Of a stretch of DNA of 64,000 nt, positions 53,020 through 61,681 are shown one piece after another. Position 1 is the first letter of the stretch; the number at the start of each line of letters is the position of its first letter. The notes below the pieces were generated by a model that ran no database searches, had not been told where the DNA came from, and saw only the letters and a list, made by a program, of their open reading frames with translations. The stretch is from Pyxidicoccus xibeiensis (GTDB lineage: Bacteria > Myxococcota > Myxococcia > Myxococcales > Myxococcaceae). The stretch lies in assembly GCF_024198175.1 (NCBI RefSeq), contig NZ_JAJVKV010000001.1, positions 1,973,015 to 2,037,014 of the forward strand. Direction: 5' to 3'. Position numbers and translations under genes: made by a program.

Positions 53020-53522
53020 GCGCGTGATGTCGCCTGGACCCCCACTTCCGGGAGGACGGTCCGCGGGAGCGTGGCACGGACCTCCCGCGCCAGGAAGTGA
53101 CCTGTGGGGAGGGGGGAGATCCAACTCTTGCGCCAGGACGCAATGACTGCGCGTGGGGGTGGCCTCCGCGGATGTCTGGGAAGAAGCCTGTCTTCAGCCG
53201 CGCCAGGCAGGCCTGTCTCGTGATTCCCCAGAGTGAGAACAGACACCCACGGTGAATACCGGACTCACGAAGAGGGAATGCCCCTCCGGCGGAGCTTCAT
53301 TCTCACTGGTTGATACTTCATTCTTGAAGCGCAGGCCTGTTTCCAGGGAATCCAGGTGTTTATTCCGAGCCTCGGGTGTTGGGTGCTTCACTGGTGAATC
53401 AGCCCCGGGTGCCAGGTGATTGTCATTTCAATGACTTCGTTCGTGGCCTGAATCGTGCTCATTCCGCCCGAGCCAGGGAATTCCTCCCATCCGGCACGGC
53501 TGTGAAATGACGGGGCCATGAA
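53020..53522. other. 503-bp intergenic region with small palindromes
   Basis: This is less GC-rich than its surroundings and has no credible gene. It holds two short inverted repeats: TTCACTGGTGAA (53387-53398, arms of five) and GTCATTTCAATGAC (53422-53435, arms of six). It also has repeats of TTCATTCT and GAAATGAC. The part near 53440-53460 has a -24/-12 candidate. The rest shows nothing I can name. Confidence 0.5.
53444..53459 (+). promoter_or_regulatory. Candidate sigma-54 promoter before the KASIII gene
   Basis: TGGCCTGAATCGTGCT keeps the -24 TGGC, GG-N10-GC spacing and TGCT at -12. It lies 64 bp before the KASIII start, and the GTCATT/AATGAC palindrome is 8 bp upstream, too close for a typical UAS. 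Moderate support only. Confidence 0.38.
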
Positions 53523-54635
53523 ATGACACCCAATGTCTGTGTCGTCGGAGCAGGTGCCTTCGTTCCTTCACGCACGGTGAGCAATGCGCGCATCTCGCGA
53601 GCCATTCCCGGGTGGCCGGCGGAGCGCATCGAGGAGAAGCTGGGTATCCGGGAGCGGCGCTTCCTCTGGGACATCGACGAGGTGAATGGCCGGGCCATTC
53701 CTCCGCCGGAGAACGACGGGCACATCTACCCGGCGAACAACACGGACATGTGCGAGGTGGCGCTGCGCAAGGCGCTGGCCCAGGCGGGGGTGGAGGCGGG
53801 AGCGCTGGACGCACTCTTCGTCGTCACGTGTACGCCGGACGCGCCGCACTTCAACCACGACGCCATGGAGCTGCACCGGCGGCTGGAGCTGCGCGAGGAC
53901 GCCTTCGCGCTGATGGTGGACGACGGCTGCGGTGGCACGCCGTACGTGCTGGACCTGGTGAAGAAGATGATGGACGGCGGCCGCTTCCGCACGGTGGCGG
54001 TGGTGGCGTCGGCCTTCACGTCGCCGCTGGTGAACCGGGAGGTGTACCTGGACGAGCTGCCCCCCGGGCCGGGGCGCGCCAAGACGCTGCAGGGCTACCT
54101 GTCCATGTACGTCTTCGGGGACGGCGCGGGCGCGGTGGTGCTCCGCGCGGAGCCGGCCGACGAGGGCGGCGCTGGCATCCTCGCCTCCTTCTCCGGCAAC
54201 GCGCACGGGGACCTGGTCATCCGCAAGGGCGGCGGGCTGCTGAAGCTGCCGTACCAGCCGGGTCGGATGAGACTGGCGGACCTGGCCTTCGTGGTGGACG
54301 GCTTCAAGGTGGCGCGCAGCTACCCCGAGTACATGCAGAAGTGCCTCGACACGGTACTGGACCCGCGCCCCGAGCTGCGCTCACAGGTGCGGAGGTACTA
54401 CTTTCATCAGCCGAACAAGCGGGTGATGGATGCCTTCGTGGCGCGAGCGGGCCTGCCCGCGGAGGCGGTAGCGTGCAACGTGGACCGCTATGGCAACACG
54501 TCGGCGGCGGGGATGCTCATCCTGCTGGCCGAGGACCTGGAAGCAGGTCGGGTGCGGTTGGGGAGCGGAGACCTGGTGGTGGTGGCAGCGGTGGGAGCGA
54601 ACATCCACTACGGCGCACAGCTGGTGAGGCTATGA
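53523..54635 (+). CDS. 3-oxoacyl-ACP synthase III (KASIII/FabH-like)
   Basis: 370 aa. Thiolase-fold condensing enzyme with the full KASIII triad: C136 in VDDGCGGTPY, H295 in YYFHQPNKRV and N325 in RYGNTSAAG. The N-terminal VVGAGAFVPSRTVSN and IEEKLGIRERRF are typical FabH blocks. It would start or extend an acyl chain from acyl-CoA and an acyl-ACP. Because no acpP, fabD or fabG is adjacent, it is more likely a secondary-metabolite or special-lipid enzyme than the housekeeping FabH. It overlaps the DUF2378 gene by four bases (ATGA), so the two are translationally coupled. The ribosome site is poor. Confidence 0.9.
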   Translation: MTPNVCVVGAGAFVPSRTVSNARISRAIPGWPAERIEEKLGIRERRFLWDIDEVNGRAIPPPENDGHIYPANNTDMCEVALRKALAQAGVEAGALDALFVVTCTPDAPHFNHDAMELHRRLELREDAFALMVDDGCGGTPYVLDLVKKMMDGGRFRTVAVVASAFTSPLVNREVYLDELPPGPGRAKTLQGYLSMYVFGDGAGAVVLRAEPADEGGAGILASFSGNAHGDLVIRKGGGLLKLPYQPGRMRLADLAFVVDGFKVARSYPEYMQKCLDTVLDPRPELRSQVRRYYFHQPNKRVMDAFVARAGLPAEAVACNVDRYGNTSAAGMLILLAEDLEAGRVRLGSGDLVVVAAVGANIHYGAQLVRL

Positions 54636-55249
54636 CGGACAAGGGCACGGCAGGCGAAGGGTTCGACTCACGGGTGTCGAAGGACCTGGAGGCGCGGCTG
54701 GCCCTGGCGACGAAGGAGGACACGGCGCGCGGGCTGTTCTTCAACGGCGTGGTGGGTGCGGTGCGCGTGCTGGGCGGCGAGGACGCGGTGGTGCGCTGTC
54801 TGTCGGCCAGCGGCGAGAAGAAGTTCATCGACTTCTTCAACTATCCGGTGGCGGCGTTCCTGCGGATGTCCTTCACGGCGGCGCACCTGATGGCGCCGAA
54901 GTTCGGCGGCTTCGACGGGGCGATGCGGCGCATGGGTGTCCAGGCGACGACGGACTTCCTGTCCTCGGCGGCGGGCAAGACGCTGCTGCTGCTGGCGTCG
55001 GAGAGCCCGAAGCGGCTGGTGGGCAACCTGCACGCGGGCTACCGCGCGGCGGTGAGCTACGGCGAGCGTGGCGTGACGTGGACGGGAGACAAGACGGGTG
55101 TCTTCTTCATGAAGCGCGACTTCATGCCGCCGCCCTACCACGAGGGCACACTGCAGGCGGCCATCGAGGCGGTGGGCGGCAAGCAGGTGCAGGTGCACGG
55201 CACGCAGACGGGGCCGCTCGACACCGAATACACGCTGTCCTGGCAGTAG
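54632..55249 (+). CDS. DUF2378 (TIGR02265) family protein
   Basis: 205 aa. It matches the myxobacterial paralogous family DUF2378/TIGR02265: GLFFNGVVGAVRVLGGEDAV near the start, then FIDFFNYPVAAFLRM, a region of two alpha-beta units and a C-terminal block with GTLQAAIEAVGG. The family is confined to Myxococcales, with many copies per genome and no known role; a fold related to heme-NO-type or V4R-like sensor proteins has been considered. Here it is coupled (ATGA) to a KASIII gene, hinting at acyl or lipid sensing. The ORF opens further upstream, but this ATG is the first with family sequence. Confidence 0.82.
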   Translation: MTDKGTAGEGFDSRVSKDLEARLALATKEDTARGLFFNGVVGAVRVLGGEDAVVRCLSASGEKKFIDFFNYPVAAFLRMSFTAAHLMAPKFGGFDGAMRRMGVQATTDFLSSAAGKTLLLLASESPKRLVGNLHAGYRAAVSYGERGVTWTGDKTGVFFMKRDFMPPPYHEGTLQAAIEAVGGKQVQVHGTQTGPLDTEYTLSWQ

Positions 55250-55526
55250 CCCTCCGGGGGAGCGGAGTCACCCTCCTGACGCTGGAGTGAGGTCGCCGTC
55301 CGGCGCTCGGGAGATGTGTGTCCTGGAGTGGTCGGACCCGCAGTGGCGGGGTGTATCGCTGTAGCCGTCCGGGGCGCTCCGCGAGGCCGCGGGAGCCGGA
55401 CGGGTCTCAACCGAGTCAGGTCTGGTGGCGGGTGCGTTCCGGCGTGGACGGGAGGGGTGTGCCCGCGGGCCGGTGCTGTCCCTGCGGAGACCTGCAACAA
55501 CCTCGTGGTCCGGATGGAGGTGCTCC

Positions 55527-56144
55527 ATGTCGCGAAGGCACGGTGGTGTGGTGACGGTGTTGGTGATGCTGGCGGTGGCGGTGGCAGCCGAGGCGAGCGC
55601 GGGCGAAGTGGTGTACCAGTTCCGCACGGAGGAGGACCCGTCGACGCCGCCGGACCGGGCGGTGTGCGCGGCGGCGCCCTTCGTGACGAACGTGTTCTTG
55701 GGAGCGAGCGTGTACGTGCCGCTGCACAGCGTGCGGGACGGCAAGGTGGTGTACGAGGGCCGCAGGCGGGTGGGAACGGCGACGGCGTGCGTGAGGCTGA
55801 CGGACCCCACCTTCCCGCCGGGGCAGCAGGTGCCCTTCTACGCGCGGTTCAACCTGCCGGACGGTAGCTTCACGGCCTCGGGGACGTGCACGCTGGTGAG
55901 CAACGACGTACCGGAGGCGGGGCTGGTGCTGGCGGGGTGCGCGCTGCGACTGGTGGACGTGCCGAGAGGCTTCGTGGGTGGCACGGTGTCGAGCACCAGC
56001 GTGTTCAACCCGCAGCGGCTGCCGGGGTATGCGACGGGCTCGTACTACACGCTCTATGCCTACCGGCATGGCCACCGGCGCGACGCGCGTGAGGAGTACG
56101 AGGCCTGGGAGGCCGCCGAGGCCGAGTCGAGGGCGGAGGAGTAG
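55527..56144 (+). CDS. Exported protein of unknown function
   Basis: 205 aa. The ATG is preceded by GGAGGT at good spacing and begins a signal peptide (MSRRHGGVV... cleavage near EASAG). The mature part has four conserved-looking cysteines (AVCAAAP, TACVRL, GTCTLV, AGCALR) and beta-rich segments (YVPLHSVRDGKVVYEG, VPFYARFNLPDGSF), suggesting a small disulfide-bonded sandwich. The C-terminal 25 residues are acidic and helical. No family recognised. It is between the DUF2378 gene (277-bp gap) and the metallophosphoesterase-like gene. Confidence 0.7.
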   Translation: MSRRHGGVVTVLVMLAVAVAAEASAGEVVYQFRTEEDPSTPPDRAVCAAAPFVTNVFLGASVYVPLHSVRDGKVVYEGRRRVGTATACVRLTDPTFPPGQQVPFYARFNLPDGSFTASGTCTLVSNDVPEAGLVLAGCALRLVDVPRGFVGGTVSSTSVFNPQRLPGYATGSYYTLYAYRHGHRRDAREEYEAWEAAEAESRAEE

Positions 56145-56335
56145 TCCGGGCGTAACGCCTGGGACTGTCGTTGGGTTCCCACCACCGGAGCGGCGGGGAA
56201 GTCGCTCGAGGCGCGGTGCCTGGGACTGGCGAGATGCGCTCTCCAGTGGAGCGGCCGGAGTGGCGCCGTCCGGAGCGCCGCTCCTGGCACCGGCCTGCGG
56301 TTCCCTCCGTCGGAGCGGCGGGGGATGATGGGCCC

Positions 56336-57778
56336 ATGGACCGCAAGCGGATGGAGCTCTACGCGGCGCTCGGCTATCGGGCGCCAAAGGCCTCGCGGAC
56401 GGGCCGCGCCGTGGACGACGTGCAGGCCGAGGCGGAGGAACTGCCACCGCTCGGGCCCGACGAGCTGGAGTCCCTGCGCGAGCGCTTCCTGAGCGAGCCG
56501 GAAGAGGTGCTGCGCCAGGTGCACGAGGGCCTGGGCGCGCCAGTGTCGGAGATGGACTTCGCGCGAGGGCTCCAGGAGGTGGAGCACGCGCTGCGCGAGC
56601 CGGAGCAGGCGCTCCAGGCGCTGCGCCAGCCGGCCCACGGGGTGAAGGCGTCGGTGCTGCTGCCGCCGGACTTCCGCTTCCCGCTGATGACGAAGGAAAT
56701 CCCCATCGACCCGTCACGGACGAAGTTCGAGCCGGTGGCGGACCTGCGTGGCTGGCTGCTCTTCAGCGGACGCGCCTGGCTGCGCGGCGCGATGGTGCGC
56801 AGGGCGCCCTTCCGGTGGCACGACGCCGCGAACCACCCCAGCCGCTTCCGGTACGTGCTGCGGGAGCCCACGCCGGGCCGGCCGGTGGAGGTGGCAGTGT
56901 TCTCCGACTTCGGCACGGGCGAGTACCCGGCGCGCTACCTGGCCCGGCAGCTCGCGATGCGCGGCGAGCGGCTGGAGCACGCGGTGCACCTGGGCGGCGT
57001 CTACTACGCGGGCCGGCAGGGCGAGTTCGACGCGCACGTGGCCGAGCCGCTGGAGTCGCTGCTCCCGGAGACGACGGTGCTGACGCTGAGCTCCGGCGTG
57101 GAGCTGCGCTCCGGGGGCACTCCGTACTTCCGCTACCTGGACGAGCGTCGAGGCGCCGCGAGAGCGCGGCAGGTGCAGGAGGGCAGCTACTTCTGTGTGG
57201 CCTCGGAGCGCTTCCAGCTCATCGGCCTGGACACGGCCTGGTTCGAGCCGGGAAGGCACCGCGAGCCGGCGCTGCTGGGCTGGCTGGAGTCGGTGCTCGC
57301 GGAGGGCCGTCGGCGCGGGGCGGTGAACATCCTGATGAGCCATGGTGCGCCGTACCGGTACGGGGCGGCGCGCACCTCCGCGCTGCTGGAGGACCTGCGC
57401 ACGCTGGTGGTGGAGCGCGAGCTCGTCGACCTGTGGCTCTGGGGCAGCACCCCGTACGGCGCGCTGTTCGACCGGGGGCAGGGGCTGCCATTCCTGGGCG
57501 TGAGCCTGGGGCACGGGGGCCTGCCCGTCGCGAGAGTCGAGCCGGGCGGTGTGTCGCCCGCGCCGCCGCGCTTCCTCGAGTCACGGCCGCGCTTCCCCGA
57601 GGGGACGGGCGTCCGTCCGGACCTGGGCAACAACGGCTATGCGTCGCTGTTGCTGCACGACGACGGCGCGGTGGGCCTGCGGTTCCTCGACTGGATGGGC
57701 AACGTGCGCTGCACGGCGAGGCTGGCGCGAGAGGGCAACGGCCCCCTGGTCATCCAGCGGCTCGAGCCCGTGGAGTGA
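56336..57778 (+). CDS. Calcineurin-like phosphoesterase homologue with all metal ligands lost
   Basis: 480 aa. Residues about 185-430 follow a metallophosphoesterase line by line: FSDFGTG, HLGGVYYAG, LTLSSGVELRSGG, FCVASERFQLIGLDTAWFE, ILMSHGAPY, LVDLWLWGSTPYGAL. The key residues are changed. The canonical GD reads GG (G221), GNH reads SGV (G254, V255), and the GHEH site reads GSTP. Catalysis by the normal two-metal mechanism should be impossible. The N-terminal 130 residues are helical and acidic and have no name. This suggests a pseudo-enzyme used for binding or regulation. A GGGGGAT box lies before the ATG at 56336. It is convergent with the next gene, 12 bp away. Confidence 0.8.
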   Translation: MDRKRMELYAALGYRAPKASRTGRAVDDVQAEAEELPPLGPDELESLRERFLSEPEEVLRQVHEGLGAPVSEMDFARGLQEVEHALREPEQALQALRQPAHGVKASVLLPPDFRFPLMTKEIPIDPSRTKFEPVADLRGWLLFSGRAWLRGAMVRRAPFRWHDAANHPSRFRYVLREPTPGRPVEVAVFSDFGTGEYPARYLARQLAMRGERLEHAVHLGGVYYAGRQGEFDAHVAEPLESLLPETTVLTLSSGVELRSGGTPYFRYLDERRGAARARQVQEGSYFCVASERFQLIGLDTAWFEPGRHREPALLGWLESVLAEGRRRGAVNILMSHGAPYRYGAARTSALLEDLRTLVVERELVDLWLWGSTPYGALFDRGQGLPFLGVSLGHGGLPVARVEPGGVSPAPPRFLESRPRFPEGTGVRPDLGNNGYASLLLHDDGAVGLRFLDWMGNVRCTARLAREGNGPLVIQRLEPVE

Positions 57779-57790
57779 CGTCCTCCCTCG

Positions 57791-58447
57791 TCACAGCAGT
57801 GTGCGCGTGTACCAGGGCGGCCGGGGCGGCGACGACATCAGCCGCTGCACGTCGCGAGGTCGGGGCACGGTGGTGTACCGGAGCCGGTAGCCGCGCGGCA
57901 GGGTCTTCCAGTAGGTGACCTGCCAGGGGACCAGCTCCTCTCCCTGCTTCGACTCGGGGACGGGCTGGTTCCCGTCGCCGAGCGTCTCGTGGAAGCGCCA
58001 TTCCTCCTCGGCGGCTTCGAGGCTCACCGCCTCGATGACCCAGGAATCCGGAGTGCCGTCAGCGGTGGGCTCCTGGCCCGCGTTGACGTAGCGGCCCCAG
58101 TCGGGGCGGGCGTGGCGCTCCCAGAGGGCGCCGCCTTCCGGAGTCAGCGCATAGCCGAAGAAGGAGCGGGGCCTGCGCGCGTCGATGGCTCGGGAAATCT
58201 CCTCGGGAGAGAACAGCTCCTCGAAGCCATCCGGCAGCTCGTGGATGCGGATGAGGCCGCGGTCGGCGAGCACGGACAGCCGCTCGCAGAGCTCCTCGCG
58301 GGAGCAGCGCGGGTCATCCGCCATGTTGAGCGCGACGTGGGGATTCGGCTCCACGAGCATGTGCAGGGGAGTGGGCAGCTCCATGACGACCTCCAGGAGC
58401 CAGAGGTCCAGGGCGTCCACGGTCTCATTCTCGGGCGGCGGCGACAT
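57791..58447 (-). CDS. Unknown protein, possible winged-helix N-terminal half
   Basis: 218 aa, soluble. Residues about 10-110 look like a winged helix (CSREELCERLSVLADRGLIRIHELPDG, then ALTPEGGALWERHA), while the rest is polar with TYWKTLPRGYRLRYTTVPRP. No family recognised and no catalytic motif seen. It is divergent from the MarR gene, with 102 bp between the starts and an operator-like palindrome inside, so it may be controlled by that regulator. Confidence 0.68.
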   Translation of the reverse strand: MSPPPENETVDALDLWLLEVVMELPTPLHMLVEPNPHVALNMADDPRCSREELCERLSVLADRGLIRIHELPDGFEELFSPEEISRAIDARRPRSFFGYALTPEGGALWERHARPDWGRYVNAGQEPTADGTPDSWVIEAVSLEAAEEEWRFHETLGDGNQPVPESKQGEELVPWQVTYWKTLPRGYRLRYTTVPRPRDVQRLMSSPPRPPWYTRTLL

Positions 58448-58508
58448 GGTCCAGGAGGATAGAGCATCCAGGCGTGTGGAGCACGCTGCCTCGGGTTTTT
58501 ATTACGAA

Positions 58509-58523
58509 TTCGGAACTTCCGAA
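58509..58523. promoter_or_regulatory. Perfect inverted repeat, likely MarR operator
   Basis: TTCGGAACTTCCGAA has exact 7-bp arms about one central base. It lies between the divergent 218-aa gene and the MarR-family gene, 27 bp before the latter. Size and place fit a MarR dimer site for autoregulation and control of both directions. Confidence 0.62.
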
Positions 58524-58549
58524 ATCGGAGGATGTGTTATGCGGGGGTG

Positions 58550-59011
58550 ATGAAGCCGCTCCGCCTCGTCCTGGATGTCCACCGCGCCACGCACCGAATC
58601 GGCCTGTTCCTCGATGCGACGGAGCCCTCGCTGGACATCTCCCAGGGAGAGGCGCACCTGCTGGCGTACCTGTTGGAAGTAGGGGACACGTCCCTGGGCG
58701 AGCTGCACGCGGCCTTCGCGCACAAGCGCTCCACGCTGACCAGCTACGTGGACCGGCTGGAAGCGAAGCGGCTGGTGCGCAGGGAGCTGCGACCGGAGGA
58801 CCGGCGCTCGTTCCAGGTGTCCTTGACGGCGGCGGGCCGGACGCTGGCGGCGCGGGTGCACAAGCGCCTGGAGGCGCTGGAGGCAGCGGCGCTGCAGGGA
58901 CTGAGCGCGCGCGAGGTGGACGCACTGAAGGAAGGGCTCGCGGCCCTCGCCGAGGCGGGCGAGGCGGCGCGCCCGGCACGAAAGCCACGAGGAAAAGGAG
59001 GCAGGGGATGA
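58550..59011 (+). CDS. MarR-family transcriptional regulator
   Basis: 153 aa. Winged-helix core: LDISQGEAHLLAYLLEVGDTS, recognition helix around FAHKRSTLTSYVDRLEAKRLV, and the wing RRELRPEDRRSFQVSLTAAG. Long terminal helices for the dimer are present; the last 20 residues are basic and disordered. MarR proteins bind palindromes and release DNA on ligand binding; TTCGGAA-N-TTCCGAA is just upstream. Start is the ATG at 58550, preceded by GGGGGT; an in-frame ATG at 58532 has a ribosome box too close. The stop overlaps the next gene by four bases (ATGA). Confidence 0.9.
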   Translation: MKPLRLVLDVHRATHRIGLFLDATEPSLDISQGEAHLLAYLLEVGDTSLGELHAAFAHKRSTLTSYVDRLEAKRLVRRELRPEDRRSFQVSLTAAGRTLAARVHKRLEALEAAALQGLSAREVDALKEGLAALAEAGEAARPARKPRGKGGRG

Positions 59012-59523
59012 GCACGCAGACTGCACGGCAGGAACGCGACGCCGGAGACCCTCCACGGAGCGAAGCACCCTCACCGCCGACGAAGGTCGCTGGGGCGCTG
59101 ACGGACGCGGGCTTCCTCGCGGCGGTGGAGGCGGCCACGTACCCGGGCGAGGACTTCCGCCACGGCGCACACGTGCGGCTCGCGTGGCTGTGCCTGCGAG
59201 AGCATGGCTTCGAGGCCGGGCTGGCGCGCGTCCGGGAGCTCATCCAGCGCTACGCGGCGGCGCTCGGCGCGACGGGGAAGTACCACGAGACGCTCACCCG
59301 GGCCTGGGCGGAGCTGGTGCAGGTGGGGCTCGACGCGGCGCCGGACGTCACCTCGTTCGACGCCTTCCTGGAGGCGAGGCCGGAGCTGGAAGACTCGCGG
59401 CTGCTGGAGCGGCACTACCGCAAGGAGACCCTGGACTCAGTGGCGGCGCGCGCCGGCTGGGTGCCTCCGGACATGGCGCCGCTGCCTTCGAGGAGGACCG
59501 GGACGCGTCCCCCGCCCGGCTGA
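59008..59523 (+). CDS. Conserved helical protein coupled to MarR regulator, unknown
   Basis: 171 aa. The first 35 residues are polar and disordered. The core contains FRHGAHVRLAWLCLREHG, an H-x-x-H-like helix start, then RVRELIQRYAAALGATGKYHETLT and SRLLERHYRKETL, which looks like a compact helical domain found as a small family of unknown role in bacteria. ATGA overlap with the MarR gene means they are made together; it may be the enzyme or binding protein whose expression MarR controls. No cofactor motif is certain. Confidence 0.74.
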   Translation: MSTQTARQERDAGDPPRSEAPSPPTKVAGALTDAGFLAAVEAATYPGEDFRHGAHVRLAWLCLREHGFEAGLARVRELIQRYAAALGATGKYHETLTRAWAELVQVGLDAAPDVTSFDAFLEARPELEDSRLLERHYRKETLDSVAARAGWVPPDMAPLPSRRTGTRPPPG

Positions 59524-59537
59524 CGCGGCGGTCCGGC

Positions 59538-60020
59538 TCAAGGCCCCTGGATGCCGTGCTCCTTCATGTACTTCTCGAGCGACTTCCGGGCCTGGAACTG
59601 GACCTTGTTCCTCAACAGCGGGCTCCACCCGAGCACCAGGCCCATGGGCCCGAGCGCCTGGCGCGACCACGTCCAGAAGTCGAAGCGGTCGCGGTGGCGG
59701 AGAATCTTCCCATCGCGGAACTCGAACTCGGCGTCGATGCGGTTGAGGACCTTCCGGCCGCTGGCGCTGAAGGTATAGCGCGCGTCCCAGTGGGCGCGTC
59801 CGGTGCGGTCATCGGCCTGGACGTCGCGGAAGGTGACCTCCAGGTCCTTTCCACGCTCGAGGAGCATGCGCCACATGGAGGTGACGCCGCCGTGGCGCAG
59901 GCCGATGAAGACCGCGTCGGAGAACTCCGCGTCGGGGTGGTAGCAGGCAGCCATGGCCTGGGCATCACGCCGCTGGAACGCCGAGTAGAAATCCGTGAGG
60001 AGCTGGGAGTGCGGGTGCAT
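59538..60020 (-). CDS. NTF2-like/SnoaL-type protein
   Basis: 160 aa. Typical small alpha+beta cone: HSQLLTDFYSAFQRRDAQAMAACYHPDAEFSDAV at the start, then strands LEVTFRDVQADDRTGRAHWDARYTF and AEFEFRDGKILRHRDRFDFWTW. This matches the SnoaL/limonene-epoxide hydrolase/NTF2 group, whose members bind or isomerise small hydrophobic molecules. The pocket has several polar residues (D, H, R), but a reaction cannot be assigned. Its stop is 14 bp past the stop of the convergent gene. Confidence 0.85.
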   Translation of the reverse strand: MHPHSQLLTDFYSAFQRRDAQAMAACYHPDAEFSDAVFIGLRHGGVTSMWRMLLERGKDLEVTFRDVQADDRTGRAHWDARYTFSASGRKVLNRIDAEFEFRDGKILRHRDRFDFWTWSRQALGPMGLVLGWSPLLRNKVQFQARKSLEKYMKEHGIQGP

Positions 60021-60179
60021 GGGGCAGATGTAGCAGACCTGTCAGTGTACGCGCGCGAACTGTCCGGCGTTCAGCGCCTCGCGGGAGGTTGCCCCTGGGG
60101 CCGACTGTCATTGGGGTGGCACGGCCTTACCTCATCCGACACAGCGCCGCATGGCGCGGCGTCGTGAGGGGGGTGGGGC

Positions 60180-61550
60180 ATGGGGAGTCCGATTCGCGGC
60201 GGCACATTCGCGGGTGCGCTGCTGACCGCGGCGGTGACGTTGGCAATGGCGCTGCCTGGGAGTGCAGGGGCGCAGGCCTTCTCGTCCCCCCGGAGCCTGA
60301 CGTCGACGGCGGCGGGCTTCCAGGAGCCCCGGGTCTCCGCGCTCGGGAGTGACGTGCACGTGGCCTGGCAGGACGAGGCCCTGGGCAACAGTGACGTGTA
60401 CTACCGGCGCGGCACGGACGGCGGCGCCACCTTCGGTCCGGCGCGCAACCTCAGCCTGGACGGGGTCACTCCGGAGGAGGAGGCGCACTCGATTCAGGTG
60501 CTCGCGCACGGCGACAACGTCTACCTGACGTGGGTGGAGGGCGGCCTGCGCTTCCGGGCCAGCGAGAACCGGGGCGCCACCTTCGGACCCGTCCTCGAGC
60601 TGACGAGCTATCCCGAGGGCGGCCTGCGCCTGGCCGCCAGCGGCGACGACGTCTACATGGCGTGGTACCGCTCGCTGGAGGACGAGGTGGGGGCCATCTA
60701 CTTCATCCGCAGCCCGGTCGAGGGTCGCGTCTTCGCGGACGTCGAGCTGCCCAACGACCGCCGCACCTACGGGGACGTGGAGCTGGCGGCGCGCGGAGAC
60801 GACGTCTACGTGGTGTGGAACGACTTCGGCTCCAACGATGGCTCGGACATCTTCTTCCGTCGCAGCACCGACGCGGGCATCACCTTCGAGCCCATCCAGC
60901 GGCTCATCACCTCGGACGGGAACTCGAGGGAGCAGAAGCTGGCGGTGCAGGGCAACGCCGTCTACGTGGTGTGGGAGGAGTGTGACTACGGCGAGGGCGG
61001 CTGCGAGGTCCTGCTGCGCCGCAGCCCGGACGCGGGGGCCACGTTCGGAGCGGTGGTGAACGTGAGCAACACCCCTGGGGATTCCAGGGACCCCCAGTTG
61101 GTGGTGCGCGACTCGCGGGTGTTCGTGGCCTGGCATGACCAGGCGCCCGACAGCATGGGCCCGGAGGTGTTCCTGGCGCTCAGCACCAACGGGGGCGCGA
61201 CCTTCGGCCCGGCGGTGCGGGTGACGCACACGGAGGTGCAGGCGTTGGACGTGAGGCTGGTCGCCGCCGGGACGGGCGTCCGGCTGGTGTGGACCGAGGG
61301 CTACCATGGCGAGCGCGAGGTCTGGACGCAGGCCACGCTGGGCTACGGCCTCACGCTGGGACCGGCGGAGAACCTGAGCCGCACCCCGGGAGAGTCGGGG
61401 GGCGCATCCATTGCCTCCTCACAGTGCGGCGCGCGGGTGCACGTGGTGTGGCTGGAGGGCTCGGGGCCCACGGGCAATGCGGTGGTGTACCGGCGGGGCA
61501 CGCTGCCCGGGTCGCCCCTCTACTGTCTGCTGTTGCCGGAGTCCCGGTAG
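60180..61550 (+). CDS. Exported BNR/sialidase-like beta-propeller protein
   Basis: 456 aa. A signal peptide (cleavage near GSAGAQ) precedes a propeller with about seven copies of an Asp-box-like motif of the form S-x-[DN]-x-G-x-T-F: RGTDGGATFGP, RASENRGATFGP, RSTDAGITFEP, RRSPDAGATFG, STNGGATFGP. Each is followed by a VYVVW or VHVAW strand. Asp-box propellers are found in sialidases and many sugar- or protein-binding secreted proteins. The catalytic Arg triad and Glu/Tyr of sialidases are not recognisable, so binding rather than hydrolysis is likely. It is single, with a hairpin right after the stop. Confidence 0.82.
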   Translation: MGSPIRGGTFAGALLTAAVTLAMALPGSAGAQAFSSPRSLTSTAAGFQEPRVSALGSDVHVAWQDEALGNSDVYYRRGTDGGATFGPARNLSLDGVTPEEEAHSIQVLAHGDNVYLTWVEGGLRFRASENRGATFGPVLELTSYPEGGLRLAASGDDVYMAWYRSLEDEVGAIYFIRSPVEGRVFADVELPNDRRTYGDVELAARGDDVYVVWNDFGSNDGSDIFFRRSTDAGITFEPIQRLITSDGNSREQKLAVQGNAVYVVWEECDYGEGGCEVLLRRSPDAGATFGAVVNVSNTPGDSRDPQLVVRDSRVFVAWHDQAPDSMGPEVFLALSTNGGATFGPAVRVTHTEVQALDVRLVAAGTGVRLVWTEGYHGEREVWTQATLGYGLTLGPAENLSRTPGESGGASIASSQCGARVHVVWLEGSGPTGNAVVYRRGTLPGSPLYCLLLPESR

Positions 61551-61558
61551 ACGCAGCG

Positions 61559-61590
61559 GCCGAGGCTCCTCCCGGGGGAGTGGCCTCGGC
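61559..61590 (+). terminator. Hairpin after the propeller gene, probable terminator
   Basis: GCCGAGGC (61559-61566) and GCCTCGGC (61583-61590) pair perfectly, and CTCC/GGAG add an inner stem. It starts eight bases after the stop codon. There is no T-tract, as is common in this high-GC group, so it is terminator-like rather than proven. Confidence 0.5.
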
Positions 61591-61681
61591 TGGGCGGTCC
61601 GGCGGCCCGGGTGTACTCCGCCGGACCGTTGGCGTGCGGAATGGCGCGGCGGACGCCGGGCGTGCATGGCAGATTCGGCCC

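Noticed and set aside
53020..53522. tRNA or small RNA gene in the AT-richer gap before the KASIII gene
   Set aside because: No cloverleaf, T-loop motif or terminator hairpin with T-tract could be found.
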